Notes: generated by a model not told the origin, from the sequence alone. Positions 1 to 9,062 are shown, counted from the stretch's first letter. The stretch is DNA of 64,000 nt from Natronogracilivirga saccharolytica (GCF_017921895.1 NZ_JAFIDN010000003.1:124001-188000); one strand, 5' to 3'. Program-made: numbers and translations.

Positions 1-1748
1 TTCAGACGATTCAACGGAACAATCGTCACCCGGCCCTTGTCCTGTTTCCGTATCAGTTCGAATGCCCGCTCCGCTTCATCTTCGTCAGCTGTCACCACAT
101 AATTGGCCGCCTCGCCGAGAACCGCTTCAACCGCTGCCGAAAGCGATTCGTCACTGGAAAAAATGTCACTCAGAATTTCCAGCGTGCCGAATTTACCACG
201 ATGCTCCTTGAGATGCCGGACTCCGGCAGGGTGCGCGTCCGACGATTCCGAAAGATTTTTCAGGAGCTGATATTCTGATTCATAGGCATCGCGCCTGCTC
301 TGGAGATTGCGGATTTCATCTTTCTGCCTGTTGATATCGGCGAGCAGTTTTTCCCGTTCATTGCGGGCTTTTTCAAGCTGTTTTTCGGCCTCTTCGTACT
401 CCTCCTGCAAGATCTCGTAACGACCCTCGAGCTTGTCCTGCTCCCCGGAAAAGGACCGGATTTTCTCCCGGCTTTCGGCAATCTCCTTTTTCAGGCGCTG
501 TTCCTGCTCGCCGGAATTTTCGATACGTGATTCCAGCCTGATCTGCAGGTTCTGAAGTTCATTGATACGCGTGTTGCCGCGGCTGTGCTGCTGCCCGATT
601 TCATCCAGCTTGTCCCGGAGTTCCTGCACGGCGTTTTTTTCATTTTCAAGACTTTCCCGGGCGGCTTCCCGCTCTTCCGCAGCCTTTTCAAGACGCGCTT
701 CGGCATGGGTAAGCTCTTCCTGGTTGGCCTTCAGGTTTTTCCTAAGATCCTTGATCTGGTTTTCTGCCTGATAGATGTCCTGCTCGTAACGGGAGATCAC
801 CCCTTCTTCATTGGTGATCTTTTCTTTGGTGATGCGGATGCTGGTCCGGATCTCCTGGACATCGCTGTTGATCTGAGCGGCTTTTTTCCTGATTTCGTTC
901 TGGGCTTTCTCCTTTTCTATCAGATTCTCATGGGCTTCGTTCTCGTTTTGTTCAAGGCCCTTGATTCTTCGCTCCAGTTCTTCCCTTGAGGAAGATGCGC
1001 TTGCTATTCGTTCAAGGAGCGGATCCAGTTCGCTTCTTACGTTCTCGTACTCCTTGCGGGAGACCGCCTTGTCGAGGAAATCAAGCTCTTCGCGGTACTT
1101 GTGTGCACGCTCGGCCCGGGAGGCCTGGGATTGCAGTGAGCGGGTTTTTTTGCGGACTTCAACCAGGATATCCTCCATGCGCTGAAGGTCGGCACGCGTA
1201 TCAGACAGTTTCTTGAGTGTCTGCTTTTTCCGCTCCTTGAATTTGGTTATTCCCGCGGCCTCTTCAAAAAGTCTCCGCCGGTCATTGTTTTTATCGTTGA
1301 GAATTTCTTCGACCATTTTGAGCTCAATCACCGAATAGGCGTTGGATCCCATTCCGGTATCCATGAACAGGTCGGTGATATCGCGAAGCCTGCAGGGCTT
1401 TTTGTTGAGCAGGTACTCGCTTTCGCCGGAGCGGTAGAGCCGGCGGGTCATGGTGATGTCCGAAAACTCGGTAGGCAGCACGCCACGGTTGTTGATGATC
1501 GTAACCGAAACCTCGGCCATCCCGAGCGCCTTCTTGGATGCGGTCCCGTTGAAAATGACATTGGTCATCGCTGCCGAGCGCAGGAGGGAGGGGCGCTGTT
1601 CTCCGAGCACCCAGCGAAGGGCGTCTACGATATTGGACTTTCCGCACCCGTTCGGACCGACAATTGCTGTGATGCCGCTGTCGAACTTGACTTTAGTTTT
1701 GTTGGCAAAACTTTTAAATCCTTGTAGCTCAAGTTCGGCAAGATACAT
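1..1748 (-). CDS. smc: Chromosome segregation protein SMC, N-terminal part (partial)
   Basis: ATPase that folds and segregates chromosomes as an SMC-ScpAB condensin dimer. The reading frame starts at ATG 1748 and stays open to the left edge, giving 582 residues without the second half. The start reads MYLAELELQGFKSF and is followed by the Walker A motif GPNGCGKSN at about residues 32-40. A segment reading EEAAGITKFKERKKQT follows near residue 165, as in SMC head domains. From about residue 175 to 490 the protein is a Glu/Lys/Arg/Gln-rich coiled coil. The last visible part (about 500-582) looks like the start of the hinge (GVRHLKEHRGKFGTLEILSD). The C-terminal coil and Walker B half lie outside the window. 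It follows frr by 23 bases on the same strand, so it may be co-transcribed. The family call is very secure. Confidence 0.95.
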   Translation of the reverse strand, partial: MYLAELELQGFKSFANKTKVKFDSGITAIVGPNGCGKSNIVDALRWVLGEQRPSLLRSAAMTNVIFNGTASKKALGMAEVSVTIINNRGVLPTEFSDITMTRRLYRSGESEYLLNKKPCRLRDITDLFMDTGMGSNAYSVIELKMVEEILNDKNNDRRRLFEEAAGITKFKERKKQTLKKLSDTRADLQRMEDILVEVRKKTRSLQSQASRAERAHKYREELDFLDKAVSRKEYENVRSELDPLLERIASASSSREELERRIKGLEQNENEAHENLIEKEKAQNEIRKKAAQINSDVQEIRTSIRITKEKITNEEGVISRYEQDIYQAENQIKDLRKNLKANQEELTHAEARLEKAAEEREAARESLENEKNAVQELRDKLDEIGQQHSRGNTRINELQNLQIRLESRIENSGEQEQRLKKEIAESREKIRSFSGEQDKLEGRYEILQEEYEEAEKQLEKARNEREKLLADINRQKDEIRNLQSRRDAYESEYQLLKNLSESSDAHPAGVRHLKEHRGKFGTLEILSDIFSSDESLSAAVEAVLGEAANYVVTADEDEAERAFELIRKQDKGRVTIVPLNRL

Positions 1749-1771
1749 GTAAAATCAGCTCCGGTCTGATA

Positions 1772-2338
1772 TTAAACAGTCATTATCTCATCTTCCTTAT
1801 CCTTGAGCATCTTGTCTACTTCGGATATATGGGAATCGGTGAGATTTTGCAGCTCTTCTTCAGCGGCATAACGGGAATCTTCGGGCAGCGACTGGTCTTT
1901 GACTTCTTTCTTGATTTCGTCCTTGATATCACGGCGGGTGTTCCGGATGCTGATCCGGGCTTCCTCGGCTTTTTCTTTTGCTACTTTTGCGAGTTCTTGT
2001 CGCCGCTCTTCCGAAAGCACCGGCAGCGGGATGCGGATCAGGGTGCCGTCGTTGTTGGGGTTAAGGCCGAGACCGGAGGCCATGATCGCTTTTTCAATGT
2101 TTTTCATGGAGGACTTGTCGAACGGTTCTACCGTAATCAGCCGCGGATCGGGTGCGGCAACATTGGCGAGCTGGTTGAGCGGAGTTTGCGTTCCGTAGTA
2201 ATCCACTTTGACACCGTCGAGCAGCTGGGGGGAAGCCTTGCCGGCCCTGATGTGTTTCAACTCTCTCTTCAAAAAGGACTTTGCGTCCTCCATCTGTTCT
2301 TTTGCCTGGTCGATAAAAGGTTGTAGTTCCGGTATCAT
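1772..2338 (-). CDS. frr: Ribosome recycling factor
   Basis: Releases ribosomes from mRNA after termination, together with EF-G. The 188 residues match the usual length of about 185. Family features are visible: an N-terminal helix, the segment LKHIRAGKASPQLLDGVKVD, YYGTQTPLNQLANV in the second domain, and the three-helix-bundle end with RRQELAKVAKEKAEEARI and RNTRRD. ATG 2338 gives the standard N terminus; no strong ribosome binding site is visible before it. It follows pyrH after a terminator-like hairpin at about 2398-2425. The order pyrH-frr is widely conserved in bacteria. Confidence 0.97.
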   Translation of the reverse strand: MIPELQPFIDQAKEQMEDAKSFLKRELKHIRAGKASPQLLDGVKVDYYGTQTPLNQLANVAAPDPRLITVEPFDKSSMKNIEKAIMASGLGLNPNNDGTLIRIPLPVLSEERRQELAKVAKEKAEEARISIRNTRRDIKDEIKKEVKDQSLPEDSRYAAEEELQNLTDSHISEVDKMLKDKEDEIMTV

Positions 2339-2397
2339 AACATCTGGAAAATAGTGGTGAGGTGATTCGGTTCAGATGCGAAATATATAACAAATTG

Positions 2398-2425
2398 GCA
2401 AAAAAAAAAGCCGGATATGGCCGGC
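2398..2425 (-). terminator. Intrinsic terminator after pyrH
   Basis: Read on the minus strand, a GC stem (GCCGG / CCGGC) with a six-base loop is followed by nine T residues. It sits just after the pyrH stop and before frr, so it probably attenuates transcription into frr-smc rather than ending it fully. Confidence 0.75.
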
Positions 2426-2434
2426 GGAACGCGC

Positions 2435-3148
2435 TTAGTCCCAATGAACTCGCGACCCGACCGGCTCCCCGCTGATAACTCGTGCCAGGTTTTTTCTTTC
2501 ATTCATGTCAAAGACCAGAAACGGTATTTTGTTGTCACGGCACAGGGTAAATGCGGTCAGGTCCATGACCGACAGCCTGAGCTTGAGCACTTCATCGCCG
2601 CTGATACTCTCGAACTTTTTCGCATCCGGATTTATTTCCGGGTCGGAATCATAAATTCCGTCGACACGGGTGCCTTTCAGAATGGCATCAGCCTCGATTT
2701 CAATGGCACGCAGCGATGCGGCTGTGTCGGTTGTGAAATAGGGATTTCCCGTACCGGCGCCGAATATCACAACCCGTCCTTTTTCAAGGTGGCGGATGGC
2801 CCGGCGGCGGATGTAGGGCTCGGCGATCTGCTCCATGCGGATGGCCGACATCAGCCGGGTGTGGACGCCCTTGCGTTCCAGTGCGTCCTGCAGCGCAAGG
2901 CTGTTGATCATGGTGGCCATCATTCCCATGTAATCGCCCTGAACACGGTCCATGCCCTGGGTTGCTCCCCTTACACCGCGGAATATGTTGCCGCCTCCGA
3001 TGACGATGGCTATCTCTGTCCCTGTTTCTTTGGCTTCCCGGATCTCATCAGCATATCGGCTGAGCACCTCCCCGTCAATGCCGTGGCCCTGGGCACCAAG
3101 CAATGATTCACCACTCAATTTCAGTAAAACGCGGTTTAGTTTCTGCAC
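2435..3148 (-). CDS. pyrH: Uridylate kinase (UMP kinase)
   Basis: Phosphorylates UMP to UDP in pyrimidine nucleotide synthesis and belongs to the amino-acid-kinase fold. Visible motifs are [12 protein letters not shown] at the start, the nucleotide-binding loop [11 protein letters not shown], and [13 protein letters not shown]. The start is placed at GTG 3148 because AGGAG lies five bases upstream on the minus strand and the resulting 237 residues match the family. An in-frame ATG at 3187 would add 13 residues not typical of the family and would lie right beside the tsf terminator. It is part of the tsf-pyrH-frr gene order. Confidence 0.95.
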   Translation of the reverse strand: MQKLNRVLLKLSGESLLGAQGHGIDGEVLSRYADEIREAKETGTEIAIVIGGGNIFRGVRGATQGMDRVQGDYMGMMATMINSLALQDALERKGVHTRLMSAIRMEQIAEPYIRRRAIRHLEKGRVVIFGAGTGNPYFTTDTAASLRAIEIEADAILKGTRVDGIYDSDPEINPDAKKFESISGDEVLKLRLSVMDLTAFTLCRDNKIPFLVFDMNERKNLARVISGEPVGSRVHWD

Positions 3149-3185
3149 AGTTGCTCCTGTTTCTCTGGAAGTTAAAATAAATGGC

Positions 3186-3215
3186 AAAAAAAAGGCCGCC
3201 CCGAAAGGCAGCCTT
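3186..3215 (-). terminator. Intrinsic terminator after tsf
   Basis: On the minus strand a 9-bp stem (AAGGCTGCC / GGCGGCCTT, one G-T pair) with a six-base loop runs into a tract of T residues. It lies between the tsf stop and the pyrH start and supports a transcription boundary or attenuation point inside the run. Confidence 0.85.
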
Positions 3216-3230
3216 GAAATTCACTGAGGA

Positions 3231-4067
3231 TTAATTTCCTCCCAGCTGTATGCGGACAAACGATTTGACAAGCGGAGTCCCGGAGTGTTTCAGATACTCC
3301 TGAACCGACTGGGTGCCGTCCTTGACAAACTTTTGTTCCAGCAGTACGTTTTCTTCAAAGAAGCGCCTGAGTTTACCCATGGCCGCTTTCTCAGCGATTT
3401 CTTCGGGTTTGCCTTCATTGAGCAGCTGCTGTTTGGCAATTTCCTTCTCTTTGTCCAGAGTAGAGGCATCCACCTCGTCGCGGTTGACAGAAATCGGGTT
3501 CATGGCCGCAACCTGCATGGCCACATCTTTGGCTACTTCACTGTTTTGAACAGGGCCTTCAAATGCTACAAGCACACAAAGCTGGTTGCCGGGGTGGATA
3601 TAGTCAAAAATTTCACCGTCACCATCAGCTTTCATGATTTCAAACCGGCTGATGTCAATTTTCTCACCGATTTTTCCGACCAGGTCTTTCAACATGTCGG
3701 AAACGGTCAGGTCCTTGATCTTGCCCTGGAGGAGCGAGTCGAGGTCTGCCGGTTCTTCATCGAAGGCTACCTGTGCAAAGCCGTTTGCGTACTCGACAAA
3801 CTCTTCGTTCTTGGCGACAAAGTCGGTTTCGCAATTCAATTCAAGCGCAACGGCTTTTTTTCTGTCATCGGAAATTTTTGTGACGATGACGCCCTGGTTG
3901 GCTTCGCGGTCAGCTCTTTTTTCGGATACTTTTTGTCCCTTCTTTCTGAGAAGTTCAATGGCTGCATCCATGTCACCGTTGGAATCGGCGAGCGCCTTTT
4001 TGCAGTCCATCATCCCGGCACCGGTCTGATCCCGGAGTTTTTTTACATCTGCAGCGGAAATACTCAT
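3231..4067 (-). CDS. tsf: Translation elongation factor Ts
   Basis: Guanine nucleotide exchange factor for EF-Tu. The 278 residues are within the family range. The N-terminal UBA-like segment reads SAADVKKLRDQTGAGMMDCKKAL, where the TGAGMMDCK signature is diagnostic. ALELNCETDFVAKNEEF starts the core, followed by dimerization-type repeats, and the end reads LVKSFVRIQLGGN. It lies 62 bases downstream of rpsB on the same strand, the normal rpsB-tsf arrangement, and is followed by an intrinsic terminator. Confidence 0.97.
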   Translation of the reverse strand: MSISAADVKKLRDQTGAGMMDCKKALADSNGDMDAAIELLRKKGQKVSEKRADREANQGVIVTKISDDRKKAVALELNCETDFVAKNEEFVEYANGFAQVAFDEEPADLDSLLQGKIKDLTVSDMLKDLVGKIGEKIDISRFEIMKADGDGEIFDYIHPGNQLCVLVAFEGPVQNSEVAKDVAMQVAAMNPISVNRDEVDASTLDKEKEIAKQQLLNEGKPEEIAEKAAMGKLRRFFEENVLLEQKFVKDGTQSVQEYLKHSGTPLVKSFVRIQLGGN

Positions 4068-4129
4068 GGTTTTATCTGATATACGTTGTGGTTGAAAACG
4101 TTCGTGCGACCGTGGCAGGTCCGGTCCTG

Positions 4130-5311
4130 TTATTTTTCCTCTTCTTTGGAAGACGTTTCAGCAGAGGAACCGGAAGCTTCATTTTCCTTGCCTTTGTTTT
4201 CCTTCTTTTCAGAAGAATCTGAAGAACCTGCGGATTTTGAAGCCTTGCTTTCGGCCTCAGCGGCTTCCTTCTTGTCTGCTTTCGGCTTTTTTGCAGTCTT
4301 CTTTTCTTCCTTTTCAGATTCCTTGGAATCTTTTTCGGAGGCTTTGGTTTTCTTTTCTTCTGCTCCGGAATCCTTGACAGCTGCCTTGGCGTCCTTTTCG
4401 GATGCCTTTGCTTCTTTTTCAGCCTCCTTTGAAGTTCCGGCTGCCTCTTCTTTTTTGCCCCCGGACTCCTGACCTTTAGCGCCTACTGCTTCGGTGGATT
4501 TTTTCGCCTTTCGCGAACGCTTGCGGCGTGTCGGCTTGACATCCGCTTCGGTCATTTCTTCCGGCTGATCACTTCCTTCCTGATCCATGCTTCCTGCGGC
4601 AAGCTGTTCTTCCTGATGGGCTTCCCGCTCTGCCATACCTTCAATGATGGCATCGGCAACGTTGGATGCAACGAGCTGAATCGCTTTTGCAGCATCGTCG
4701 TTGCAGGGAATGATATAGTCGGGAACATCCGGATCGCAGTTGGTGTCAACAAGCGCAAAAATCGGGATATTCAGCTTGAGCGCCTCGTTTACGGCAATGT
4801 TTTCCTTGACAATATCGACGACAAACAGAGCGCCGGGAAGGCGGCCCATTTTGGAGATACCACCCATTACGTTTTCGAGCTTCTCCTTTTCGCGGTCAAG
4901 CATCAGGCGCTCTTTCTTGGTAATATTTTCGTACGTGCCGTCGGTCTGCATGGCATTGATCTCTTCCATGCGGGAGATGCTCTTTTTAATGGTAACAAAG
5001 TTGGTGAGCATTCCGCCGAGCCAGCGATGCGTGACATAAGGCATATCACAGCGCTGCGCTTCGTTACGGATAATTTCCTGTGCCTGTTTTTTGGTGCCGA
5101 CAAAAAGCACGTTTTTTCCTGAACGGGCTACTTTTGCGATCTCGTCAAGCGACTCCTGGAGGAGCGCCTGGGTCTTGTTCAGGTCAATAATGTGGATCCC
5201 GTTGCGCTGCATGAAAATAAATTCACGCATTTTCGGATTCCAGCGTCTCGTGAGGTGGCCGAAGTGTGCACCAGATTTGAGCAGTTCTTCGACGGAAGCA
5301 GCTTGTGCCAT
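4130..5311 (-). CDS. rpsB: 30S ribosomal protein S2 with long charged C-terminal extension
   Basis: Small-subunit ribosomal protein. Residues 1 to about 230 are a normal S2: [37 protein letters not shown], then [20 protein letters not shown]. From about residue 235 to 393 follows an extension of about 155 residues. It is rich in Lys, Glu, Ala and Ser, begins with a basic patch ([13 protein letters not shown]) and continues with imperfect repeats of the form SEKDxK and EKKxxK. Typical S2 is about 230-260 residues, so the tail nearly doubles it. The tail is in frame with no sign of a frameshift and is probably disordered on the ribosome surface. It is first in the rpsB-tsf pair, with a 133-base leader after rpsI. 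Confidence 0.96.
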   Translation of the reverse strand: MAQAASVEELLKSGAHFGHLTRRWNPKMREFIFMQRNGIHIIDLNKTQALLQESLDEIAKVARSGKNVLFVGTKKQAQEIIRNEAQRCDMPYVTHRWLGGMLTNFVTIKKSISRMEEINAMQTDGTYENITKKERLMLDREKEKLENVMGGISKMGRLPGALFVVDIVKENIAVNEALKLNIPIFALVDTNCDPDVPDYIIPCNDDAAKAIQLVASNVADAIIEGMAEREAHQEEQLAAGSMDQEGSDQPEEMTEADVKPTRRKRSRKAKKSTEAVGAKGQESGGKKEEAAGTSKEAEKEAKASEKDAKAAVKDSGAEEKKTKASEKDSKESEKEEKKTAKKPKADKKEAAEAESKASKSAGSSDSSEKKENKGKENEASGSSAETSSKEEEK

Positions 5312-5444
5312 GTCAGATAGGTATTTATGTTAAGGTTAGTCCACTATGCAGGTCATTCTCTGTGACAAATCCCCGGAGCCTCTCGGCTGCCGGAAACACC
5401 CGGTCACGAGTCACTGCATATGTGTGATTTTTTGGTAAAAAAGA
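5312..5444 (-). promoter_or_regulatory. Leader between rpsI and rpsB
   Basis: These 133 bases precede rpsB on the minus strand and contain a GC-rich inverted repeat around 5368-5392. A leader of this size before rpsB is where S2 autoregulation occurs in other bacteria, but no known leader structure could be matched by eye. The regulatory role is an inference. Confidence 0.3.
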
Positions 5445-5831
5445 TTAACGCTTGGAAAACTGGAACTTCTTCCTGGCTTTCGGCTGACCGTACTTCTTGC
5501 GTTCAACCATCCGGTCATCACGGGTAAGCAGGTCGTTGCTCTTCAGGACACCGTGTGTTTCCGGCTCGAGGGTATTCAGGGCACGTGCAATGCCAAGCTG
5601 TGCGGCATCGGCCTGACCTGTGCTTCCTCCGCCTCTCACCGTAATTTTTATGTCGTATTTTCCGGTGGTTTCGGTGACTTCCATGGGCAGATTGATTGTG
5701 TTCTGCTGGGAAGGAAGCACAAAGTAGGTCTCAAACGGCTTGTTGTTGACCGTTATCTCACCTTTGCCGGGTTGTACGTAAACACGTGCTGTAGATGTTT
5801 TCCTGCGGCCTATAAAGGATTGATTATCCAT
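5445..5831 (-). CDS. rpsI: 30S ribosomal protein S9
   Basis: Small-subunit protein whose C-terminal tail reaches the P-site tRNA. It has 128 residues, the normal length. IGRRKTSTARVYVQPGKGEITVN at the start, VRGGGSTGQADAAQLGIARAL in the middle and the strictly conserved basic end (YGQPKARKKFQFSKR) are all visible. The gene follows rplM with two bases between stop and start, the conserved rplM-rpsI pair. Confidence 0.97.
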   Translation of the reverse strand: MDNQSFIGRRKTSTARVYVQPGKGEITVNNKPFETYFVLPSQQNTINLPMEVTETTGKYDIKITVRGGGSTGQADAAQLGIARALNTLEPETHGVLKSNDLLTRDDRMVERKKYGQPKARKKFQFSKR

Positions 5832-5833
5832 CT

Positions 5834-6277
5834 TTACAATTCAATTTTTTCAGGTTTCTGGGCTTTCAGGGTGTGATCCGGTCCGGCAAATACTCGAAGA
5901 TTCGTGAGCAGTTTGCGGCCAAGTCGGTTTTTCGGGATCATGCCCTGAACGGCATTCTTCACCAGGAAAGCAGGGTCTTTTTTCAGAACCTCTTCCGGAT
6001 TGGTAAACTTGGTTCCGCCCGGGTAACCGGAGTGGCGGAAATATACCTTGTCCGTCATTTTTTTACCGGAAAGGCTGACCTTCTCGGCATTTACAACAAT
6101 TACATTGTCTCCGGTGTCAATATGGGGAGTAAATTCGGGCTTGTGCTTTCCCCTCAGAATGGTCGCGACCTTGCTGGCAAGCCGGCCCAGCGGCTGGCCT
6201 TCGGCATCCACAACCACCCATTTTTTCTGGACTTCACCAGGTTTGGCCGAATATGTCTTAAAGCTCTCGGTATTCAC
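5834..6277 (-). CDS. rplM: 50S ribosomal protein L13
   Basis: Early-assembling large-subunit protein. It has 147 residues, the usual length. Family signatures include WVVVDAEGQPLGRLAS, VATILRGKHKPEFTPHID, GDNVIVVNAEKV, YFRHSGYPGG and the end AVQGMIPKNRLGRKLL. It is the first gene of the minus-strand rplM-rpsI-rpsB-tsf-pyrH-frr-smc run. Its promoter must lie in 6278-6533, shared divergently with the serine hydrolase gene. Confidence 0.97.
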   Translation of the reverse strand: MNTESFKTYSAKPGEVQKKWVVVDAEGQPLGRLASKVATILRGKHKPEFTPHIDTGDNVIVVNAEKVSLSGKKMTDKVYFRHSGYPGGTKFTNPEEVLKKDPAFLVKNAVQGMIPKNRLGRKLLTNLRVFAGPDHTLKAQKPEKIEL

Positions 6278-6533
6278 GGTGTTATTGGTTTTTTAATCAC
6301 TAAATAAAATCAGGTTTTATGACAAGTCTGGAAAGATAAACTATTTCACCGTTTCTTGCAAATGCCGTAACGCATGAACTTTGCATCACACCGACACTCA
6401 GCATTTGCTGTTAAAAAAATTACTTTGCAACTTTCTTCAGGCTGATGCATCACCGTATAAGCAGATCCGGTCCATTGTATATTTTCTCATTTTTTTACCT
6501 GCTTTCCCCGCACCTTTTAATCCGATTGTTACC
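6278..6533. promoter_or_regulatory. Divergent intergenic region (rplM / serine hydrolase)
   Basis: These 256 bases separate the rplM start (minus) from the chosen start of the serine hydrolase (plus). The stretch is AT-rich and must hold promoters for both directions. No unambiguous -35/-10 pair was identified by eye. Confidence 0.3.
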
Positions 6534-7748
6534 ATGATATTCAGATACTCCTTTTTGCTGATGTTCCCGCTGCTCATGATCATGACCATTACCAACGGCA
6601 CGGCACAAACCGGCGGCCTGACCGAAGTGCCGCCGCAGCAGGCCGGCATCGATCCGGATCAGCTTGCCAGAGTCGACTCCCTGATATATCAGGCCATTGA
6701 CGACGGGGAGACTCCCGGAGCTGTGCTGGTCGTGGTGCGTGACAGTGTGGTTGTGCACCGCAAAGCCTACGGATACATGCAGAAAGAGCCCGAATCGCTC
6801 CCGCTTTCACCCGAAACCATTTATGACCTGGCTTCCCTTACAAAACCGCTGGCCACCGCCACCGCCGCCATGAAGCTCGTTCAGGACGGATACCTGCGCC
6901 TTTCGGATCCGGTTGCCGACTTTGTTCCTGAGTTTGAACATTTCGGAGGCGGTTCTGAGGGATCCGGAAACCGGCCCAGAGTTCTGAACCTGCTGACTCA
7001 TACCGCCGGAATTCCGTCTTATGCTCCGGTTGAGAAACTCAAAGAACTTTACGGCGACCAGGCTTCCGACTCACTAATGACCTGGCTCAGCTCCCTGCCC
7101 GACCGCCCCGAACCGGGTGAACAGATGACTTACAGCTGCCCGTCCTATATCACACTCCAGAAAGTCATTGAGGATGTGACGGGAATGAGTCTTGCCGACT
7201 ACACACGCAAAAAAATATTCGGACCGCTCGGTATGCACAATACCTTTTATACCCCCGATCCGGAATTTCATCACAAGATTGCTCCGACATCCTATAGCGA
7301 CGAAGATGGTGTCGTGACGGGAATTGTGCATGATCCCCTGGCCAATGAAATAATGAAGGGCGTTTCGGGTAATGCCGGACTGTTCTCAACCGCCGATGAT
7401 CTTGCCTTGTTTGCAGCAATGATGCTGAACGACGGTGCGATTAACGGGACCAGGATATTCGGTCCGGCAACGGTCCGTGCGATGACATCCACGCCCGACG
7501 GGATGGAATCTTTCGGAAGAGGCCCGGGATGGGATCTGGATTCTTCATTTGCATCCAATCAGGGCGATCTGTTTGGCAAACACACGTACGGACACACTGG
7601 CTATACAGGCACCTCCATGGTTATGGATGCAGATACCCGCACTGCCGTCATTTTGCTCACAAACCGCGTTTATCCGGATGACTCGGGCAGTGTGATTGAC
7701 CTCAGAGCGAAAGTTTCCAATGTCGTTGCGGCATCCGTACTGGATTAA
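6534..7748 (+). CDS. Secreted serine hydrolase, class C beta-lactamase/esterase family
   Basis: Penicillin-binding-protein-like serine hydrolase. The SxxK catalytic motif is SLTK in DLASLTKPLATA, the second motif is Y-S-C in MTYSCPSY (the usual Asn is Cys), and the third is HTGYTGT. The start is placed at ATG 6534 because it gives a clean signal peptide (IFRYSFLLMFPLLMIMTITN, cleavage near AQT). An in-frame ATG at 6381 would add 51 residues without family resemblance. The length is 404 residues. It is probably an exported carboxypeptidase, esterase or beta-lactamase-like enzyme; the substrate cannot be told from sequence. It stands alone and is transcribed away from the ribosomal-protein run. 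Confidence 0.88.
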   Translation: MIFRYSFLLMFPLLMIMTITNGTAQTGGLTEVPPQQAGIDPDQLARVDSLIYQAIDDGETPGAVLVVVRDSVVVHRKAYGYMQKEPESLPLSPETIYDLASLTKPLATATAAMKLVQDGYLRLSDPVADFVPEFEHFGGGSEGSGNRPRVLNLLTHTAGIPSYAPVEKLKELYGDQASDSLMTWLSSLPDRPEPGEQMTYSCPSYITLQKVIEDVTGMSLADYTRKKIFGPLGMHNTFYTPDPEFHHKIAPTSYSDEDGVVTGIVHDPLANEIMKGVSGNAGLFSTADDLALFAAMMLNDGAINGTRIFGPATVRAMTSTPDGMESFGRGPGWDLDSSFASNQGDLFGKHTYGHTGYTGTSMVMDADTRTAVILLTNRVYPDDSGSVIDLRAKVSNVVAASVLD

Positions 7749-8070
7749 CCCTGATTTGCTGCGTTTCTGACTTCTGAAGTTTCAGCCTGCGGAGTCCGGT
7801 TCCGGCTCAGGTGCAAATTGCATCAGGTGCAACATCGGCTCATGTGTAAATTGGCTCATATGCAACATCGGCTCATGCCATAAACGTATCCGTTCCCGCC
7901 GGATATCAGCGGCTCCGGCCGCTTCATTTGACCGTTCAACCTTTTTTGATGTTTTTTTGTTGCAGAGGTAGTGTACAGCATCACGCATGTTGTTTCTTTG
8001 TTTGAAAGCAGCGCTGAAATTCGCTGCATTACCGTTTTAAAAAAGCAATGTTGAACCAAAAAGGAGAACC
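7749..8070. other. Intergenic region with a short tandem repeat
   Basis: These 322 bases lie between the serine hydrolase and the superoxide dismutase gene. They hold the 33-bp repeat at 7804-7878 and otherwise show no convincing gene. The AAGGAG before 8071 is the ribosome binding site of the dismutase. Confidence 0.5.
7804..7878. repeat. 33-bp tandem repeat, about 2.3 copies
   Basis: Units start at 7804, 7837 and 7870 (partial) with the core GGCTCA..GT.AAATT...TCA...GCAACATC. The period is a multiple of three. On the minus strand an open frame reads an 11-residue repeat (HEPMLHMSQFT, then HEPMLHLMQFA), but the surrounding short frame does not look like a known gene. Confidence 0.8.
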
Positions 8071-8817
8071 ATGAATCGCAGAGAATATCTGAAAAACACA
8101 CTTGGAGGGTTTGCCTTGCTGGGAACCTACGGCATGGGACAGTCACTTGCTTCAGCTGCCGCCACCGGCGCCATAACCGGTCTTGATTCCACTTATGACT
8201 CAGGTGAGAACAAGTACACTTTGCCGCGTCTGGCTTATGCCTATGATGATCTGGAACCTCATATTGATGCCCAGACCATGGAGCTGCATCACAGCATTCA
8301 TCATCAAAGTTATGTGGACGGACTCAATAATGCTCTTGACAAACTTGCGGAAGCGCGCGAAGAAAATGATTTTTCCCTGGTGAAGCACTGGTCGAAAGAG
8401 GTCGGTTTCCACGGAGCCGGACACTTTCTGCATACCATCTTCTGGGAGGTGATGAGTCCGGATGGCGGCGGAGAACCTGAAGATCAGGAGCTGGCTGACG
8501 CCATCAACAGATCGTTCGGCAGTTTTGAAAAGTTCAAAGAACACTACATAGCAGCCTCAAGTGCCGTGGAAGCCAGCGGGTGGGGCATACTCGCCTGGGA
8601 GCCTCATGCCGATCAGCTCATGATGCTGCAGGCCGAAAAGCATCAGAATTTGTCTCCGATGGTCACCGTGCCGCTGCTGCCAATTGATGTCTGGGAGCAC
8701 GCCTATTACCTGCGCTATCAGAACCGCAGAGGAGATTACGTATCCGCATTCATGAATGTGGTCGATTGGGGTGCGGTAGCCGACCGTTACCATCAGGCCC
8801 GCAGAGTGCTGGGATGA
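8071..8817 (+). CDS. Fe/Mn superoxide dismutase with Tat-type signal
   Basis: Converts superoxide to hydrogen peroxide and oxygen. The mature part, from about residue 48, has all metal-ligand contexts: HHSIHHQSYV, GAGHFLHTIFW, and DVWEHAYYLRYQNRRGDYV with the Asp and His ligands. Residues 1 to about 32 read NRREYLKNTLGG followed by a hydrophobic stretch ending SLASAAA, which fits a twin-arginine signal. The enzyme is therefore probably exported folded, with its metal, to the periplasm. AAGGAG lies a few bases upstream of ATG 8071. Most Fe/Mn SODs are cytoplasmic and about 200 residues; the 248 residues here reflect the leader. Fe versus Mn cannot be decided. A terminator follows at 8997-9029. 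Confidence 0.93.
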   Translation: MNRREYLKNTLGGFALLGTYGMGQSLASAAATGAITGLDSTYDSGENKYTLPRLAYAYDDLEPHIDAQTMELHHSIHHQSYVDGLNNALDKLAEAREENDFSLVKHWSKEVGFHGAGHFLHTIFWEVMSPDGGGEPEDQELADAINRSFGSFEKFKEHYIAASSAVEASGWGILAWEPHADQLMMLQAEKHQNLSPMVTVPLLPIDVWEHAYYLRYQNRRGDYVSAFMNVVDWGAVADRYHQARRVLG

Positions 8818-8996
8818 AGCCTGAGGCGGTTTGGGTGAAGCCTGAAGCGTTTTAAATGTTGCCTTAGGCAATGTTTTCACGGAGGAATTTTGAGGATTTT
8901 TCCACGATTCCTCTTGACAAAGCTTCCATGTTTTTATTTATTTCAGGTAACCCTAAACAAAAACGTAAAGGTTAAAAGGCCTTACTACTTGCATAC

Positions 8997-9029
8997 GCCC
9001 GGCATCTGCGGATCGCCGGGCTTTTTTTT
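8997..9029 (+). terminator. Intrinsic terminator
   Basis: A 7-bp perfect stem (GCCCGGC / GCCGGGC) with an 11-base loop is followed by eight T residues on the plus strand. It lies 180 bases after the superoxide dismutase stop and ends plus-strand transcription before the convergent monooxygenase gene. Confidence 0.85.
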
Positions 9030-9062
9030 ATGTGCGCCCGGCAGGACGCAGCCGCCTCGATT

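Noticed and set aside
585-989. Open frame of 134 codons on the plus strand inside smc
   Set aside because: Antisense to the coiled-coil part of smc. The smc frame has the motifs and the plus frame has hydrophobic runs that are merely the complement of Glu/Lys codons.
3285-4079. 264-codon plus-strand frame
   Set aside because: Antisense to the complete tsf gene.
4086-4472. Ser/Phe-rich 128-codon frame on the plus strand
   Set aside because: It is the reverse of the Lys/Glu-rich tail of rpsB; low-complexity codons give open antisense frames.
7782-7988. 68-codon minus-strand frame with an 11-residue repeat
   Set aside because: The repeat comes from the 33-bp DNA repeat; no ribosome binding site or family was seen. 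Kept only as a repeat.
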